The notes beneath the pieces were generated by a model. That model ran no database searches. It had not been told where the DNA came from and saw nothing but the letters and a program-made list of their open reading frames with translations. Both the position numbers and the translations under genes were made by a program. A DNA stretch of 58,153 nucleotides from Bacillota bacterium (GTDB lineage Bacteria; Bacillota; Clostridia; Christensenellales; Aristaeellaceae). The number at the start of each line of letters is the position of its first letter. Position 1 is the stretch's first letter. Shown here piece by piece: positions 7,507-17,592 of this stretch. The stretch is from assembly GCA_963169565.1 (NCBI GenBank), contig CAUJDI010000028.1, positions 1-58,153 on the forward strand. The letters are read 5' to 3'.

Positions 7507-8214
7507 TCAGGGATGCAGTGTCGTGCCGAGCGGCTCGCCGTCCAGCACGCGCCTGATGTTCTCCGGGCTGTCCAGCGCGAAGACCCGGACCTGGGGCAGG
7601 CCTTGCTCGGCGCACATGATGAAGGCCGCCATGTCCATGACCTTCAGCCCGCGCCGGATCGCATCAAGGTAGGTGATGTCCCGGATGAGCACCGCCTCAG
7701 GGTCTTCCCTCGGGTCGGCCGTGTATACGCCGTCAACGCTCTTGGCCAGCAGCAGCGCGTCCGCGCGCAGTTCCAGCGCACGCAGGGTGACCGCGGTGTC
7801 GGTGGTAAAGAAAGGGCTGCCCAGGCCGCCGCCGAATAATGCGACGCCATCCCGGCAGAGCGCCTCATCGGCCAGGTCTCGCCGATAGTTCGCGCAGACG
7901 TCCGGCAGATGCAGGGCGGAGAATACCTGGGCGTTCCGGCCGCACTGGTGCAGGGCGTCCTGCATCACCAGGCAGTTCATCAGGGTGCCCAGCATCCCCA
8001 TCTGGTCCGCGCGCACCGCGTCCATCCCGGCGGACGCGCCGTGACGGCCCCGCCAGAGGTTGCCGCCGCCGATGACGACGCCCACCTGCGTCCCCTTCTC
8101 CGCGACATCGTTGATGACCCGGGCTGCCTCCATGATCTTCTCATAGTTGAACAGCCAGCCGTTTTCCCCGAGGGCTTCGCCGGAAAGCTTGAGCATGATC
8201 CTGCGGTAAGGCAT
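7507..8214 (-). CDS. pyrH: UMP kinase (uridylate kinase)
   Basis: 235 aa. Amino-acid-kinase fold with LKLSGEAL at the N-terminus, VVIGGGNLWRG, the MGMLGT segment, FFTTDTAV and LLLAKSVDGVYTADP. It phosphorylates UMP to UDP as a hexamer in the cytoplasm. It lies downstream of rpsB and tsf, the common bacterial order. The frr gene that usually follows pyrH is not here; a small membrane protein gene and dus follow instead. A terminator-like hairpin separates it from tsf. Confidence 0.97.
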   Translation of the reverse strand: MPYRRIMLKLSGEALGENGWLFNYEKIMEAARVINDVAEKGTQVGVVIGGGNLWRGRHGASAGMDAVRADQMGMLGTLMNCLVMQDALHQCGRNAQVFSALHLPDVCANYRRDLADEALCRDGVALFGGGLGSPFFTTDTAVTLRALELRADALLLAKSVDGVYTADPREDPEAVLIRDITYLDAIRRGLKVMDMAAFIMCAEQGLPQVRVFALDSPENIRRVLDGEPLGTTLHP

Positions 8215-8241
8215 CCTATATCCTCCCTGTAGGCCGTTTGG

Positions 8242-8266
8242 AAAAGGGCGGCGCGCAGCGCCGCCC
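8242..8266 (-). terminator. terminator/attenuator between tsf and pyrH
   Basis: A perfect 9-bp GC stem, GGGCGGCGC / GCGCCGCCC with a 3-nt loop (8246-8266), is followed on the minus strand by TTTTCC. The T-run is short, so partial termination that lowers pyrH expression relative to rpsB-tsf is more likely than a full stop. Confidence 0.65.
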
Positions 8267-8291
8267 CAGTGAACCCTCTCCCGCGGCGATG

Positions 8292-8945
8292 TCAGTTCTG
8301 TTTGGTCATGGCCTCGACTTCGTTGGCAAGGTCGCTGACCTTCTTCTCAATGCCTTCGCCCCGCTCATAGCGGGTAAAGCGGCGCACGGAGATCTTTTCA
8401 CCGCTGGCAAGGGCGGTCTCGTTGATCAGCGCCTGGACGGTGATGTCGGGATTCTTCACAAAAGGCTGCTCCAGCAGACAGACTTCCTTGTAGTACTTCT
8501 CGATCCGGCCTTCCACCATGCGGTCGACGATCTTTTCGGGCTTTCCTTCGTTGAGCGCCTGCGCGCGGAGGATCTCACGCTCCTTGGCAAGGTTCTCGTT
8601 TGGAACCTCGTCCTTGGAAACGAAGAGAGGGTTGCTGGCGGCGATCTGAAGGGCCAGGTCATGGCAGAGCGATTTGAAGGCTTCGGTATTGGCCACGAAG
8701 TCAGTCTCGCAGTTGACCTCAAGCAGCACGCCGATCTTCCCGCCCATGTGGATATAGCTGTCCACCATGCCCTCGGCGGCGATGCGGCCGGCCTTCTTGG
8801 CATTCGCGGCGAGCCCTTTTTCCCTGAGCAGCTCGATGGCCTTGTTCATGTCGCCTTCGCATTCGACCAGCGCCTTCTTGCAGTCCATCATGCCCGCCTG
8901 TGTGCGTTCACGCAATTCCTTGACCATTGCGGTGGTGATTTCCAT
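8292..8945 (-). CDS. tsf: translation elongation factor Ts
   Basis: 217 aa, the short form common in Gram-positive bacteria. The N-terminal UBA-like part reads [19 protein letters not shown], and the nucleotide-exchange core has CETDFVAN. A single dimerisation domain follows. It recycles EF-Tu by releasing GDP. It is 37 bp downstream of rpsB. Confidence 0.98.
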   Translation of the reverse strand: MEITTAMVKELRERTQAGMMDCKKALVECEGDMNKAIELLREKGLAANAKKAGRIAAEGMVDSYIHMGGKIGVLLEVNCETDFVANTEAFKSLCHDLALQIAASNPLFVSKDEVPNENLAKEREILRAQALNEGKPEKIVDRMVEGRIEKYYKEVCLLEQPFVKNPDITVQALINETALASGEKISVRRFTRYERGEGIEKKVSDLANEVEAMTKQN

Positions 8946-8982
8946 TTTGATCTCTTCTCCTTATCAGTATCGCAGGAAGCGC

Positions 8983-9723
8983 TCAGGCTTCCTCATCCGC
9001 GGTTGTCTCTTCGTCCGCCGCTTCATCAGCGTCGACCTGGGCGCCCTGACGGCCTTCCAGCACGGCGTCAGCCATCTTGCCGGAGATCAGCTTGACCGCG
9101 CGGATGGCGTCGTCGTTGCCGGGGATGATATAGTCCACCAGGTCGGGATCGCAGTTGGTGTCGACGATGGCGACGATGGGGATCTTCAGCGTCCTGGCCT
9201 CCGCGATGGCGATCGCTTCCTTCTGGGGATCGATCACAAACAGCGCGCCGGGCAGGTTTTTCATGGTACGGATGCCGCCCAGGTTGCCGTTGAGCTTGTC
9301 GCGCTCATGCAGCAGCTTGATGACTTCCTTCTTGGGCAGCTGGTCAAACTGTCCGCTGGTCTCCATCCTGTCGATCTCGTTGAGTCGCTCGACGCGGGAG
9401 CGGATGGTGCGGTAGTTTGTCAGCATGCCGCCCAGCCAGCGTTTATTGACATAGAACATATTGCAGCGCTTGGCCTCAAACTCGATGGATTCCTGCGCCT
9501 GTTTCTTGGTGCCGACAAACAGGATCGACTTGCCCTCCATGGACAGGTTGCGCACGAACATGTAGGCTTCCTCGATCTTCCGCACGGTCTTCTGCAGGTC
9601 GATGATGTAGATGCCGTTGCGCTCCGTGAAGATATAGGGTGCCATTTTGGGGTTCCAGCGCCGGGTCTGGTGGCCGAAGTGGACGCCTGCTTCCAGCAGG
9701 CTTTTCATTGAGATGACTGCCAT
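8983..9723 (-). CDS. rpsB: 30S ribosomal protein S2
   Basis: 246 aa. It begins [19 protein letters not shown], with the conserved [12 protein letters not shown] and IIDLQKT segments and [10 protein letters not shown] near the end. The C-terminal tail is acidic (DEAADEE). It is a structural protein of the small subunit, assembled late near S1. The start has a strong GGAGGG. It is the first gene of the rpsB-tsf unit. Confidence 0.98.
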   Translation of the reverse strand: MAVISMKSLLEAGVHFGHQTRRWNPKMAPYIFTERNGIYIIDLQKTVRKIEEAYMFVRNLSMEGKSILFVGTKKQAQESIEFEAKRCNMFYVNKRWLGGMLTNYRTIRSRVERLNEIDRMETSGQFDQLPKKEVIKLLHERDKLNGNLGGIRTMKNLPGALFVIDPQKEAIAIAEARTLKIPIVAIVDTNCDPDLVDYIIPGNDDAIRAVKLISGKMADAVLEGRQGAQVDADEAADEETTADEEA

Positions 9724-9761
9724 GGGGTTCCCTCCTCTTGTTTTGCCTCCGGGGCTTCAAC

Positions 9762-9793
9762 CTGTCCGGACGCCTTTGGGCACAAGCGGACAG
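9762..9793 (-). promoter_or_regulatory. inverted repeat in the rpsB leader
   Basis: CTGTCCG / CGGACAG is a perfect 7-bp repeat with an 18-nt loop in the roughly 90-nt 5' leader of rpsB. S2 represses its own operon in other bacteria, so an autoregulatory leader structure is possible. I could not match it to a known leader family. Confidence 0.4.
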
Positions 9794-9819
9794 TCCACCA
9801 CCGTGTGTAATGCCGAAGA

Positions 9820-9848
9820 AGTATAGCACAGCAAGGCACGGCATGCAA
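9820..9848 (-). promoter_or_regulatory. sigma-A promoter for rpsB-tsf
   Basis: TTGCAT (9848-9843), 17 bp, TATACT (9825-9820) on the minus strand. Predicted start near 9813. Confidence 0.75.
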
Positions 9849-9918
9849 GCAGAAACGACGGCTGTCCCGCGGTTGCCCAAAAACGGCAGCACGCCTTGGA
9901 AAACGGGGCGTCCGGGGC

Positions 9919-9946
9919 TTGAATAACAGCGCGGGGCGCATATAAT
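9919..9946 (+). promoter_or_regulatory. sigma-A promoter for the GH1 gene
   Basis: TTGAAT (9919-9924), 16 bp, TATAAT (9941-9946). It leaves a leader of about 125 nt before the gene. The remaining sequence of this 356-bp gap holds nothing else I can name. Confidence 0.6.
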
Positions 9947-10079
9947 GAAGCAGCGGATTTGTGTACGGGTCGTGCGGACCGGACCTATAAAGCATGGCCG
10001 GCATGACGATGCGGCCTGCGGTCACCATCAATGGATTCTGACGAATTAGTCGCAATCATCAAGCGAAGGCGGTACGAAA

Positions 10080-11441
10080 ATGGGATTCAGGGATGATTTC
10101 ATCTGGGGCGCGGCGACCGCGTCATATCAGGTCGAGGGCGCGGCGTATGAGGACGGCAGAGGCGTCTCGGTCTGGGACCGCTTCAGCCATACGCCCGGGA
10201 GAGTTTTCGAGGGGCATACCGGGGACGTGTCCTGCGACCATTATCACCTGCTGGAGTCGGACCTTGACCTGATGGCTTCGCTTGGCATCCGGAATTACCG
10301 TTTTTCCGTCTCCTGGCCGCGCCTGATGCCCGAGGGGACCGGGAAGGTGAATGAGAAGGGCGTTTCCTTTTATAACAGGATGATAGACGGTCTGGTCAGG
10401 CGGGGCATCCGTCCGTTCATGACCCTGTTTCACTGGGACTACCCGGTCGCGCTGCAGCAAAGGGGCAGCTGGGAGAATCCAGACAGCCCGAATTGGTTTG
10501 AGGACTTCGTTGCGCTGTGCGCGAAGCGATTCGGGGACAGGGTGCATGACTTCATCCCCTTCAATGAGCCGCAGTGCTTCATCGGCCTGGGCTACGCGGC
10601 GGGGGCGCACGCGCCTGGGCTCATGCTGCCACTGGACGCCGTCATTCCCATGAGCCACCACGTCCTTCTGGCCAACGGAAAGGCGGTGGATGTCCTGCGT
10701 CAGACGGTCCGGGGCGCAAGGGTCAGCTATGCCCCCTGCGGCGACATGATGATGCCCCTGACCCAGGTCAGGGAAGACATCGACGCGGCGCGCACGGCGT
10801 ATTTTGATATCCCTGAGGATGATGACCGCAGGTTATGGAACGTTTCCTGGTGGAGCGATCCTGTGATGCTGGGCGAATATCCTAAGCAGGGGCTGAAGCA
10901 CTTCGAGCGTTTCCTGCCAAAGGGCTGGGAGCAGGATCTCAGCGCTATCCATCGGAAGTTGGATTATTACGGGCAGAACATCTACTGCGGGCGGTACGTG
11001 AAGGCCGCGCCAAACCTACGCGGCTGGGAGGAAGTGCCCCATCTTCCCGGGATCGCAAAGACAGCCAGCGAATGGCCCGTCACGCCCGATTGCCTCTACT
11101 GGGGCCCCCGGTTCCTGTATGAGCGTTACAGGACCCCCATCCTGATCACGGAAAACGGCATGGCTTCGCACGACGCGGTATCCCTTGACGGACAGGTCCA
11201 TGATCCGTCGAGGGAGAACTATCTGCACCGTTATCTGAGAGCGCTCAGGCGCGCCGCGGAAGAAGGTATCGATGTGGCCGGATACTTCCAGTGGACCCTG
11301 TTTGACAATTTTGAATGGGCCAAGGGTTATTCCGAACGTTTCGGGATGGTGTATGTGGATTTCCAGACGCTGGAACGCATCCCGAAGGACTCTGCCTTCT
11401 GGTACCGCGAGGTCATGAAAACCAACGGCAGCAACCTTTGA
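10080..11441 (+). CDS. GH1 family beta-glucosidase / 6-phospho-beta-glucosidase
   Basis: 453 aa, the usual GH1 length. The acid/base Glu is E163 in FNEP and the nucleophile is E358 in ITENG. Other conserved GH1 stretches are FIWGAATASYQVEG, YRFSVSWPR, LFHWDYP and FDNFEWAKGY. It hydrolyses beta-linked glucosides in the cytoplasm (no signal peptide). The last signature, FEWAKGYSERFG, resembles glucosidases acting on non-phosphorylated sugars, but this is only suggestive. No PTS or transporter gene is adjacent. The Shine-Dalgarno site is weak. Confidence 0.95.
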   Translation: MGFRDDFIWGAATASYQVEGAAYEDGRGVSVWDRFSHTPGRVFEGHTGDVSCDHYHLLESDLDLMASLGIRNYRFSVSWPRLMPEGTGKVNEKGVSFYNRMIDGLVRRGIRPFMTLFHWDYPVALQQRGSWENPDSPNWFEDFVALCAKRFGDRVHDFIPFNEPQCFIGLGYAAGAHAPGLMLPLDAVIPMSHHVLLANGKAVDVLRQTVRGARVSYAPCGDMMMPLTQVREDIDAARTAYFDIPEDDDRRLWNVSWWSDPVMLGEYPKQGLKHFERFLPKGWEQDLSAIHRKLDYYGQNIYCGRYVKAAPNLRGWEEVPHLPGIAKTASEWPVTPDCLYWGPRFLYERYRTPILITENGMASHDAVSLDGQVHDPSRENYLHRYLRALRRAAEEGIDVAGYFQWTLFDNFEWAKGYSERFGMVYVDFQTLERIPKDSAFWYREVMKTNGSNL

Positions 11442-11473
11442 CAGGCCTACGGAGACGCCGCGCCAATCGCTGC

Positions 11474-12316
11474 TTATAAATAGAAGATCCTCTTGACGTT
11501 CGCCGGATCCGTATGCGGCAGCCCGGCGGGTTTTCTCCTGTCCAGCAGCGCGATGGCGGCCATGTCGGCGGCGCTCAGCTGAAAGTCGAATACCTCAAAA
11601 TTCTCCCTGATTCGCTCCCTGCGGGTGGATTTGGGCAACGCGCTGATGCCGCGCTGGATCAGCCACCGCAGGCAGACCTGCGCCGTTGTCTTCCCGTACT
11701 TTTCGCCGATGGAAACCAGCACCGGGTTGTCAAGCAGGTCGGTCTTCCCCTGTGAGAAGGGGCCCCAGGCCTGGGGCACGGTTCCGTACTCCCTCAGCGA
11801 GTCCTCCATCTCATGCCGCTGGTGATAGGGATGGATCTCCAGCTGGTCGACCGCCGGGAAGACGTCGTTTTGCAGCGCCAGGTCCGTCAGCCTGTCAGCG
11901 TAGAAGTTGGAGACCCCGACGGCCAGGACGCGCCCTTCCCTGCACGCTTCGCATACCGCGCGCCACGCCCCGTAATAATCCCCGAAAGGATGGTGGATCA
12001 GATACAGGTCCACATAATCCATCCCCAGCTTGTCAAGGGACTTCTCCAGCGCGGCCTTTGCCTTTTCATACCCCATGTCGCTGATCCACAGCTTGGTGGT
12101 GATGAACAGCTCCTTCCTGGGGATGCCGCTGTTCCTGACGGCGCGACCGACAGCTTCCTCGTTGCCATAGAACTGCGCCGTGTCGATAAGCCTGTAGCCG
12201 ATCTCCAAGGCGTCTGAAACCGAGCGTTCGCATACCGCGAGGTCGTTGATCAGATACGTCCCAAAGCCGATCAGCGGCATGGCTGCCCCGGTGGACAGGG
12301 TGACGGCCGTTTTCAT
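11474..12316 (-). CDS. aldo/keto reductase
   Basis: 280 aa. The AKR tetrad is visible: Asp in LIDTAQFYGNE, Tyr in the same stretch, Lys in ITTKLW, and His in LYLIHHP. The NADPH-binding end has LPKSTRRERIREN. These enzymes reduce aldehydes and ketones with NADPH; the substrate is unknown. I chose the ATG at 12316 because GGAGGAAC lies about 9 nt upstream; a longer reading with no family similarity starts at 12466. It converges with the GH1 gene. Confidence 0.93.
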   Translation of the reverse strand: MKTAVTLSTGAAMPLIGFGTYLINDLAVCERSVSDALEIGYRLIDTAQFYGNEEAVGRAVRNSGIPRKELFITTKLWISDMGYEKAKAALEKSLDKLGMDYVDLYLIHHPFGDYYGAWRAVCEACREGRVLAVGVSNFYADRLTDLALQNDVFPAVDQLEIHPYHQRHEMEDSLREYGTVPQAWGPFSQGKTDLLDNPVLVSIGEKYGKTTAQVCLRWLIQRGISALPKSTRRERIRENFEVFDFQLSAADMAAIALLDRRKPAGLPHTDPANVKRIFYL

Positions 12317-12528
12317 TCTTTCTGTTCCTCCTCTGCCCCTTGATAAATGCCCTGTTTCAGGGAAACGGCCGGAGTGTTGCGCAGGGGACGGGCGGCCTCC
12401 GCGCCAAACCCAGTCAGGATGTGGTTTCCTTTTCGAATGTCCGCTTCCACAGGGAACGTTTCCCAAAGGACCAGCTCTCCGGGCTGCTGCCGTCCATTTT
12501 GACAGACCGCGCGGATCTGATCTCTTTC

Positions 12529-12557
12529 ATCTTATCAGCACGGGCAGGAAGTCACAA
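12529..12557 (-). promoter_or_regulatory. promoter for the aldo/keto reductase gene, with a long leader
   Basis: TTGTGA (12557-12552), 17 bp, TAAGAT (12534-12529) on the minus strand. It implies a leader of about 205 nt, which contains a palindrome GGGAA-N3-TTCCC at 12452-12464. The 533-bp gap to hrcA also holds the hrcA promoter and CIRCE; 12600-12740 shows nothing recognisable. Confidence 0.5.
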
Positions 12558-12750
12558 GCCTAGGCCGGAAGAGAACATCTTTATGCGATGATGACTTCGG
12601 GCGCTGTGTGCCGATTATCCAAGGCATTACCGGCAGATACGCGCTGTACTGCCCGGTCTTTCCTTCCCAGTCAGGCTGAAACGGCCCCATATCTCCGTAC
12701 GGGAACGCTTTCCTGATGCCTGTGCGGATGATAATTCATCGCGGCTGGTA

Positions 12751-12779
12751 TTGACAAAGCGGATACGTCATGGTATGTT
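12751..12779 (+). promoter_or_regulatory. sigma-A promoter of the hrcA operon
   Basis: TTGACA (12751-12756), 17 bp, TATGTT (12774-12779). The start is predicted near 12786, just before CIRCE, so HrcA bound at CIRCE would block the initiating polymerase. Confidence 0.85.
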
Positions 12780-12789
12780 GATGAAGTCG

Positions 12790-12816
12790 TTAGCACTCTA
12801 CCGCATCGAGTGCTAA
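12790..12816 (+). promoter_or_regulatory. CIRCE operator (HrcA binding site)
   Basis: TTAGCACTC - 9 nt - GAGTGCTAA, a perfect match to the CIRCE consensus. It is the operator bound by HrcA, placing the following operon under class I heat-shock control and making hrcA autoregulated. Confidence 0.98.
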
Positions 12817-12849
12817 CAGCCCGGGTTGGCAGGCGGAAAGGAGGCAGTC

Positions 12850-13878
12850 GTGGAAGACCGGAAAAAGCGAATTTTACAGGCTGTCATAGAGGATTACATC
12901 CTGACCGCCATCCCCGTCGGCTCCAGGACCGTCGCGCGCAAGTACCTGAGGAACCTGTCCAGCGCAACCATCCGCAATGAGATGAGCGACCTGGAAGACC
13001 TGGGATACCTGGAGCAGCCACACGTCTCCGCCGGGCGCGTTCCCAACGCCAAGGCTTACCGTCTGTACGTGGACATGCTGCTGGAAAACGGCCTGGCCCC
13101 GGACAGCAGGGATGAGGAGATCCGGCAGAAGCTCATCAGCCGCATCAGCCACCTGGAAGATGTGGTCATCAGCACGGCCCATGCCCTGGCGGAATTCACC
13201 CGATATGCCTCCATCGTGATGATGCCAAGGCAGGAGGAACTGCGCATTTCGTCCCTTCAGCTGGTGCCCGTCTCACGGGCCACGGCGCTTCTGGTGATCG
13301 TGACAGACGGCGGCATCATCCGGGACACCATGGTGCACGTATCCGAAGCGCTTGACGCCGACGCGCTGTATGCCATCAGCCGAATGCTCACCGAACGCTT
13401 CAGGGGCAGGACGCTCAAGGAGGTCCAGCACCTGCTCAAGGAGTTTGCCGTTCGCGCGCCCAGCGACCCGCAGGTGCTCCAGGGCATCGAGGACCTGTCC
13501 GCCCAGATGGAAAAGCAGAACGCTGCAGACAGCCTGACGGTTTCCGGCTCCCACAACATCCTCGGCTTTCCGGAATACCATGACTCTGCCAAGGCGAGGC
13601 AGCTGCTCGCGGCGCTGGAAGACAAGGACAGGCTGATGTCGCTGATCAGCGAATCAGGGGAGCTTTCCCTGACAGTCCATATCGGACCGGAAACAGGCAT
13701 CCCGGAGATGAGCGAGTGCAGCGTGGCCCTGGCGGAGTACAGAGTCGGCCGCGGCCAGCGCGGCGCCATCGGAATCATCGGCCCGACCCGCATGCCCTAC
13801 GCAAGGGTGTTCAGCACCCTGCGCCTGTTCAGCCAGGCATTGACAGGCTTTTTCCAAAGCGACGGGAATGCGGAGTAA
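12850..13878 (+). CDS. hrcA: heat-inducible transcriptional repressor HrcA
   Basis: 342 aa from a GTG at 12850, preceded by AAAGGAGG at a 5-nt spacing; a TTG at 12826 also opens the frame but lies before that site. The N-terminal winged helix reads VGSRTVARKYLRNLSSATIRNEMSDLEDLGYLEQPHVSAGR-type sequence, followed by a GAF-like middle domain and the C-terminal GIIGPTRMPYARV. It binds CIRCE and represses the operon at normal temperature. It heads the hrcA-grpE-dnaK-dnaJ operon typical of Firmicutes. Confidence 0.97.
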   Translation: MEDRKKRILQAVIEDYILTAIPVGSRTVARKYLRNLSSATIRNEMSDLEDLGYLEQPHVSAGRVPNAKAYRLYVDMLLENGLAPDSRDEEIRQKLISRISHLEDVVISTAHALAEFTRYASIVMMPRQEELRISSLQLVPVSRATALLVIVTDGGIIRDTMVHVSEALDADALYAISRMLTERFRGRTLKEVQHLLKEFAVRAPSDPQVLQGIEDLSAQMEKQNAADSLTVSGSHNILGFPEYHDSAKARQLLAALEDKDRLMSLISESGELSLTVHIGPETGIPEMSECSVALAEYRVGRGQRGAIGIIGPTRMPYARVFSTLRLFSQALTGFFQSDGNAE

Positions 13879-13893
13879 ACCACGGAGGAAGAT

Positions 13894-14436
13894 ATGACAA
13901 AAAAGGAACCGAAGCCCGTCGACACGCAAGAGGAAGTGAAGGACGAAAGCGCAGAACAGCAGGCCTGCGAGCGCGAACAGTCTGAGACCGAGAAGAAACT
14001 GGCCGAAGCCGAGCAGATGAGGGATGAGTACCTCGCCCTTGCGCAGCGCGTGCAGGCAGATTTTGACAACTTCCGCCGACGCAACCGCCAGGTCGCTTCG
14101 GACAGCTTTGAAGACGGTGCGCGGGCATTCATCAAAACCATCCTTCCGGTATGCGACAACCTGGAGCGCGCGCTGAAGGAATACCGGGAAAATGATCCGC
14201 TGTACGAGGGCGTCCAGCTGGTCATGCGCCAACTGACGGACGCCCTCAGCCAGCGCGGTGTCCAGGCGGTTTCCCGCCAGGGCGAAGTCTTTGACCCGAC
14301 GCTGGAGGACGCCGTCGCACCGGGTGACACCGGGGAAGGCGAACCGGGCACCGTGTGCGAGGTGCTTCAAAAAGGTTATCGGATGGGGGACGTCATCCTG
14401 CGCCACGCGATGGTCAGGGTCGTTCCCAACCTTTGA
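13894..14436 (+). CDS. grpE: nucleotide exchange factor GrpE
   Basis: 180 aa. A charged, low-complexity N-terminus and a long coiled coil (about residues 25-80; QRVQADFDNFRRR) lead to the beta-wing domain with VFDPTLEDAV and LQKGYRMGDVILRHAMVRV. It releases ADP from DnaK. It is 15 bp after hrcA in the same operon, with an AGGAAG Shine-Dalgarno region. Confidence 0.97.
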   Translation: MTKKEPKPVDTQEEVKDESAEQQACEREQSETEKKLAEAEQMRDEYLALAQRVQADFDNFRRRNRQVASDSFEDGARAFIKTILPVCDNLERALKEYRENDPLYEGVQLVMRQLTDALSQRGVQAVSRQGEVFDPTLEDAVAPGDTGEGEPGTVCEVLQKGYRMGDVILRHAMVRVVPNL

Positions 14437-14473
14437 CATATCAAACCAAGAACAGTTAACGGAGGAAGCATAA

Positions 14474-16300
<1,827 letters not shown>

Positions 16301-16313
16301 GTCAGCCCAGGCG

Positions 16314-16338
16314 TCAGGCCGGCCGGTGGCCGGCCTGA
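16314..16338 (+). promoter_or_regulatory. very stable hairpin between dnaK and dnaJ
   Basis: TCAGGCCGGCC and GGCCGGCCTGA make a perfect 11-bp stem with a GGT loop, 14 nt after the dnaK stop. Only TTTG follows, so it is probably a partial terminator or an RNase barrier that raises DnaK over DnaJ. Confidence 0.65.
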
Positions 16339-16362
16339 TTTGCCGGGAGGCGAAAGGATACT

Positions 16363-17481
16363 ATGGCAGCCAAACGTGATTATTATGAGGTACTGGGCGT
16401 CGACCGAAAGGCGAGCACGGAGGAGATCAAAAGAGCCTACCGTAAGCTGGCCAAGGAGTCGCACCCCGACCTTCATCCGAATGACAAGACGGCTGAGGCG
16501 CGGTTCAAGGAGATCAACGAAGCCAACGAAGTGCTGTCAGACCCTCAGAAACGCGCCGCCTATGACCAGTATGGGATGGACGGCCCCCCCACGGGCGGGT
16601 TCGGAGGCTTCGGCGGGTTCGACGGCAGCGGATTCAGCGGGTTCGACTCCATCTTTGACCAGCTGTTCGGCGGCGGAGCAGGCGGACGCGCCCAGCGGCG
16701 CAATGCGCCGATCCGCGGCCGGGACATCCTGTTCAACATGCGCATCGAGTTTGAGGAGGCCGCCTTCGGCGCATCCAAGTCATTTGACTTCCTGCGCGCG
16801 GAACTGTGCTGCTCCTGCAAGGGGACCGGCGGCAAGGACGGCGCGAAACCAACACCCTGTCCGGCGTGCAAGGGCACCGGGCAGGTACGTTCCGGCGGGG
16901 GTTTCATGGTCACCGTGCGGACCTGCACGTCCTGCGGCGGAAGCGGCCAGGTGGTCTCCGATCCCTGCGCCGCCTGTTCCGGTACCGGCCGTGTGAGGAA
17001 CAAGCGCACCGCCAGCATCACCATTCCCCCGGGCGCTGACGACGGCCAGGTATTTGTGATGACCGGCCAGGGTGAACCCGGGCAGAACGGCGGCCCCAGC
17101 GGCGACCTGCAGATCGCCATCAGCGTCAAGCCGCACAAGCTGTTCAAGCGCGAGGGCACCACGCTGTATCTGGACATGCCGATCTCCTTCACCCAGGCAG
17201 CCCTTGGCGCGACGATCGACATCCCCACATTGAAGAACAAGATCAGCCACAAGATCCCCGAAGGCACCCAGGAAGGCGCGCTGCTGCGCATCAAAGGCGA
17301 GGGCATCCAGCAGCTTCACGGTTCTTCCCGCGGCGACCTGGTTGTCCGGGTGCACGTGGAGATCCCGAAGCGCCTGAGCGAGAAGCAGAAGGAACTGCTG
17401 CGCGCTTTTGACCAGGCCAGCACAGGAAAAGAATATGAGAACAGGAAAAGTTTCCTGGACAGGGTCAAGGAATTGTTCTGA
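16363..17481 (+). CDS. dnaJ: chaperone protein DnaJ (Hsp40)
   Basis: 372 aa, class I architecture. The J domain (1-70) has the HPD tripeptide in [10 protein letters not shown] Gly/Phe-rich region follows (about 72-105). The zinc centre has all four CxxCxGxG motifs ([32 protein letters not shown]), and then come the C-terminal beta domains. It stimulates DnaK ATPase and delivers substrates. It is the last gene of the heat-shock operon; a terminator follows at 17517. Confidence 0.98.
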   Translation: MAAKRDYYEVLGVDRKASTEEIKRAYRKLAKESHPDLHPNDKTAEARFKEINEANEVLSDPQKRAAYDQYGMDGPPTGGFGGFGGFDGSGFSGFDSIFDQLFGGGAGGRAQRRNAPIRGRDILFNMRIEFEEAAFGASKSFDFLRAELCCSCKGTGGKDGAKPTPCPACKGTGQVRSGGGFMVTVRTCTSCGGSGQVVSDPCAACSGTGRVRNKRTASITIPPGADDGQVFVMTGQGEPGQNGGPSGDLQIAISVKPHKLFKREGTTLYLDMPISFTQAALGATIDIPTLKNKISHKIPEGTQEGALLRIKGEGIQQLHGSSRGDLVVRVHVEIPKRLSEKQKELLRAFDQASTGKEYENRKSFLDRVKELF

Positions 17482-17516
17482 TACTGAGAAAGAGTCCGGC
17501 CTCAGGGCAGGCAAAG

Positions 17517-17551
17517 AAAAGGCAACGCTTCCCGTCTGCGGTGTCTTTTTT
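17517..17551 (+). terminator. intrinsic terminator of the hrcA operon, probably bidirectional
   Basis: AAAAGGCAACGC pairs with GCGGTGTCTTTT (one mismatch, one G-T), and TTTTTT follows on the plus strand. The minus strand also ends in TTTTC, serving the convergent phosphohexomutase gene. Confidence 0.75.
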
Positions 17552-17592
17552 ATGGTATATGTCAGGTTCAGCCCTTTGCCGACGTGTGGAAA

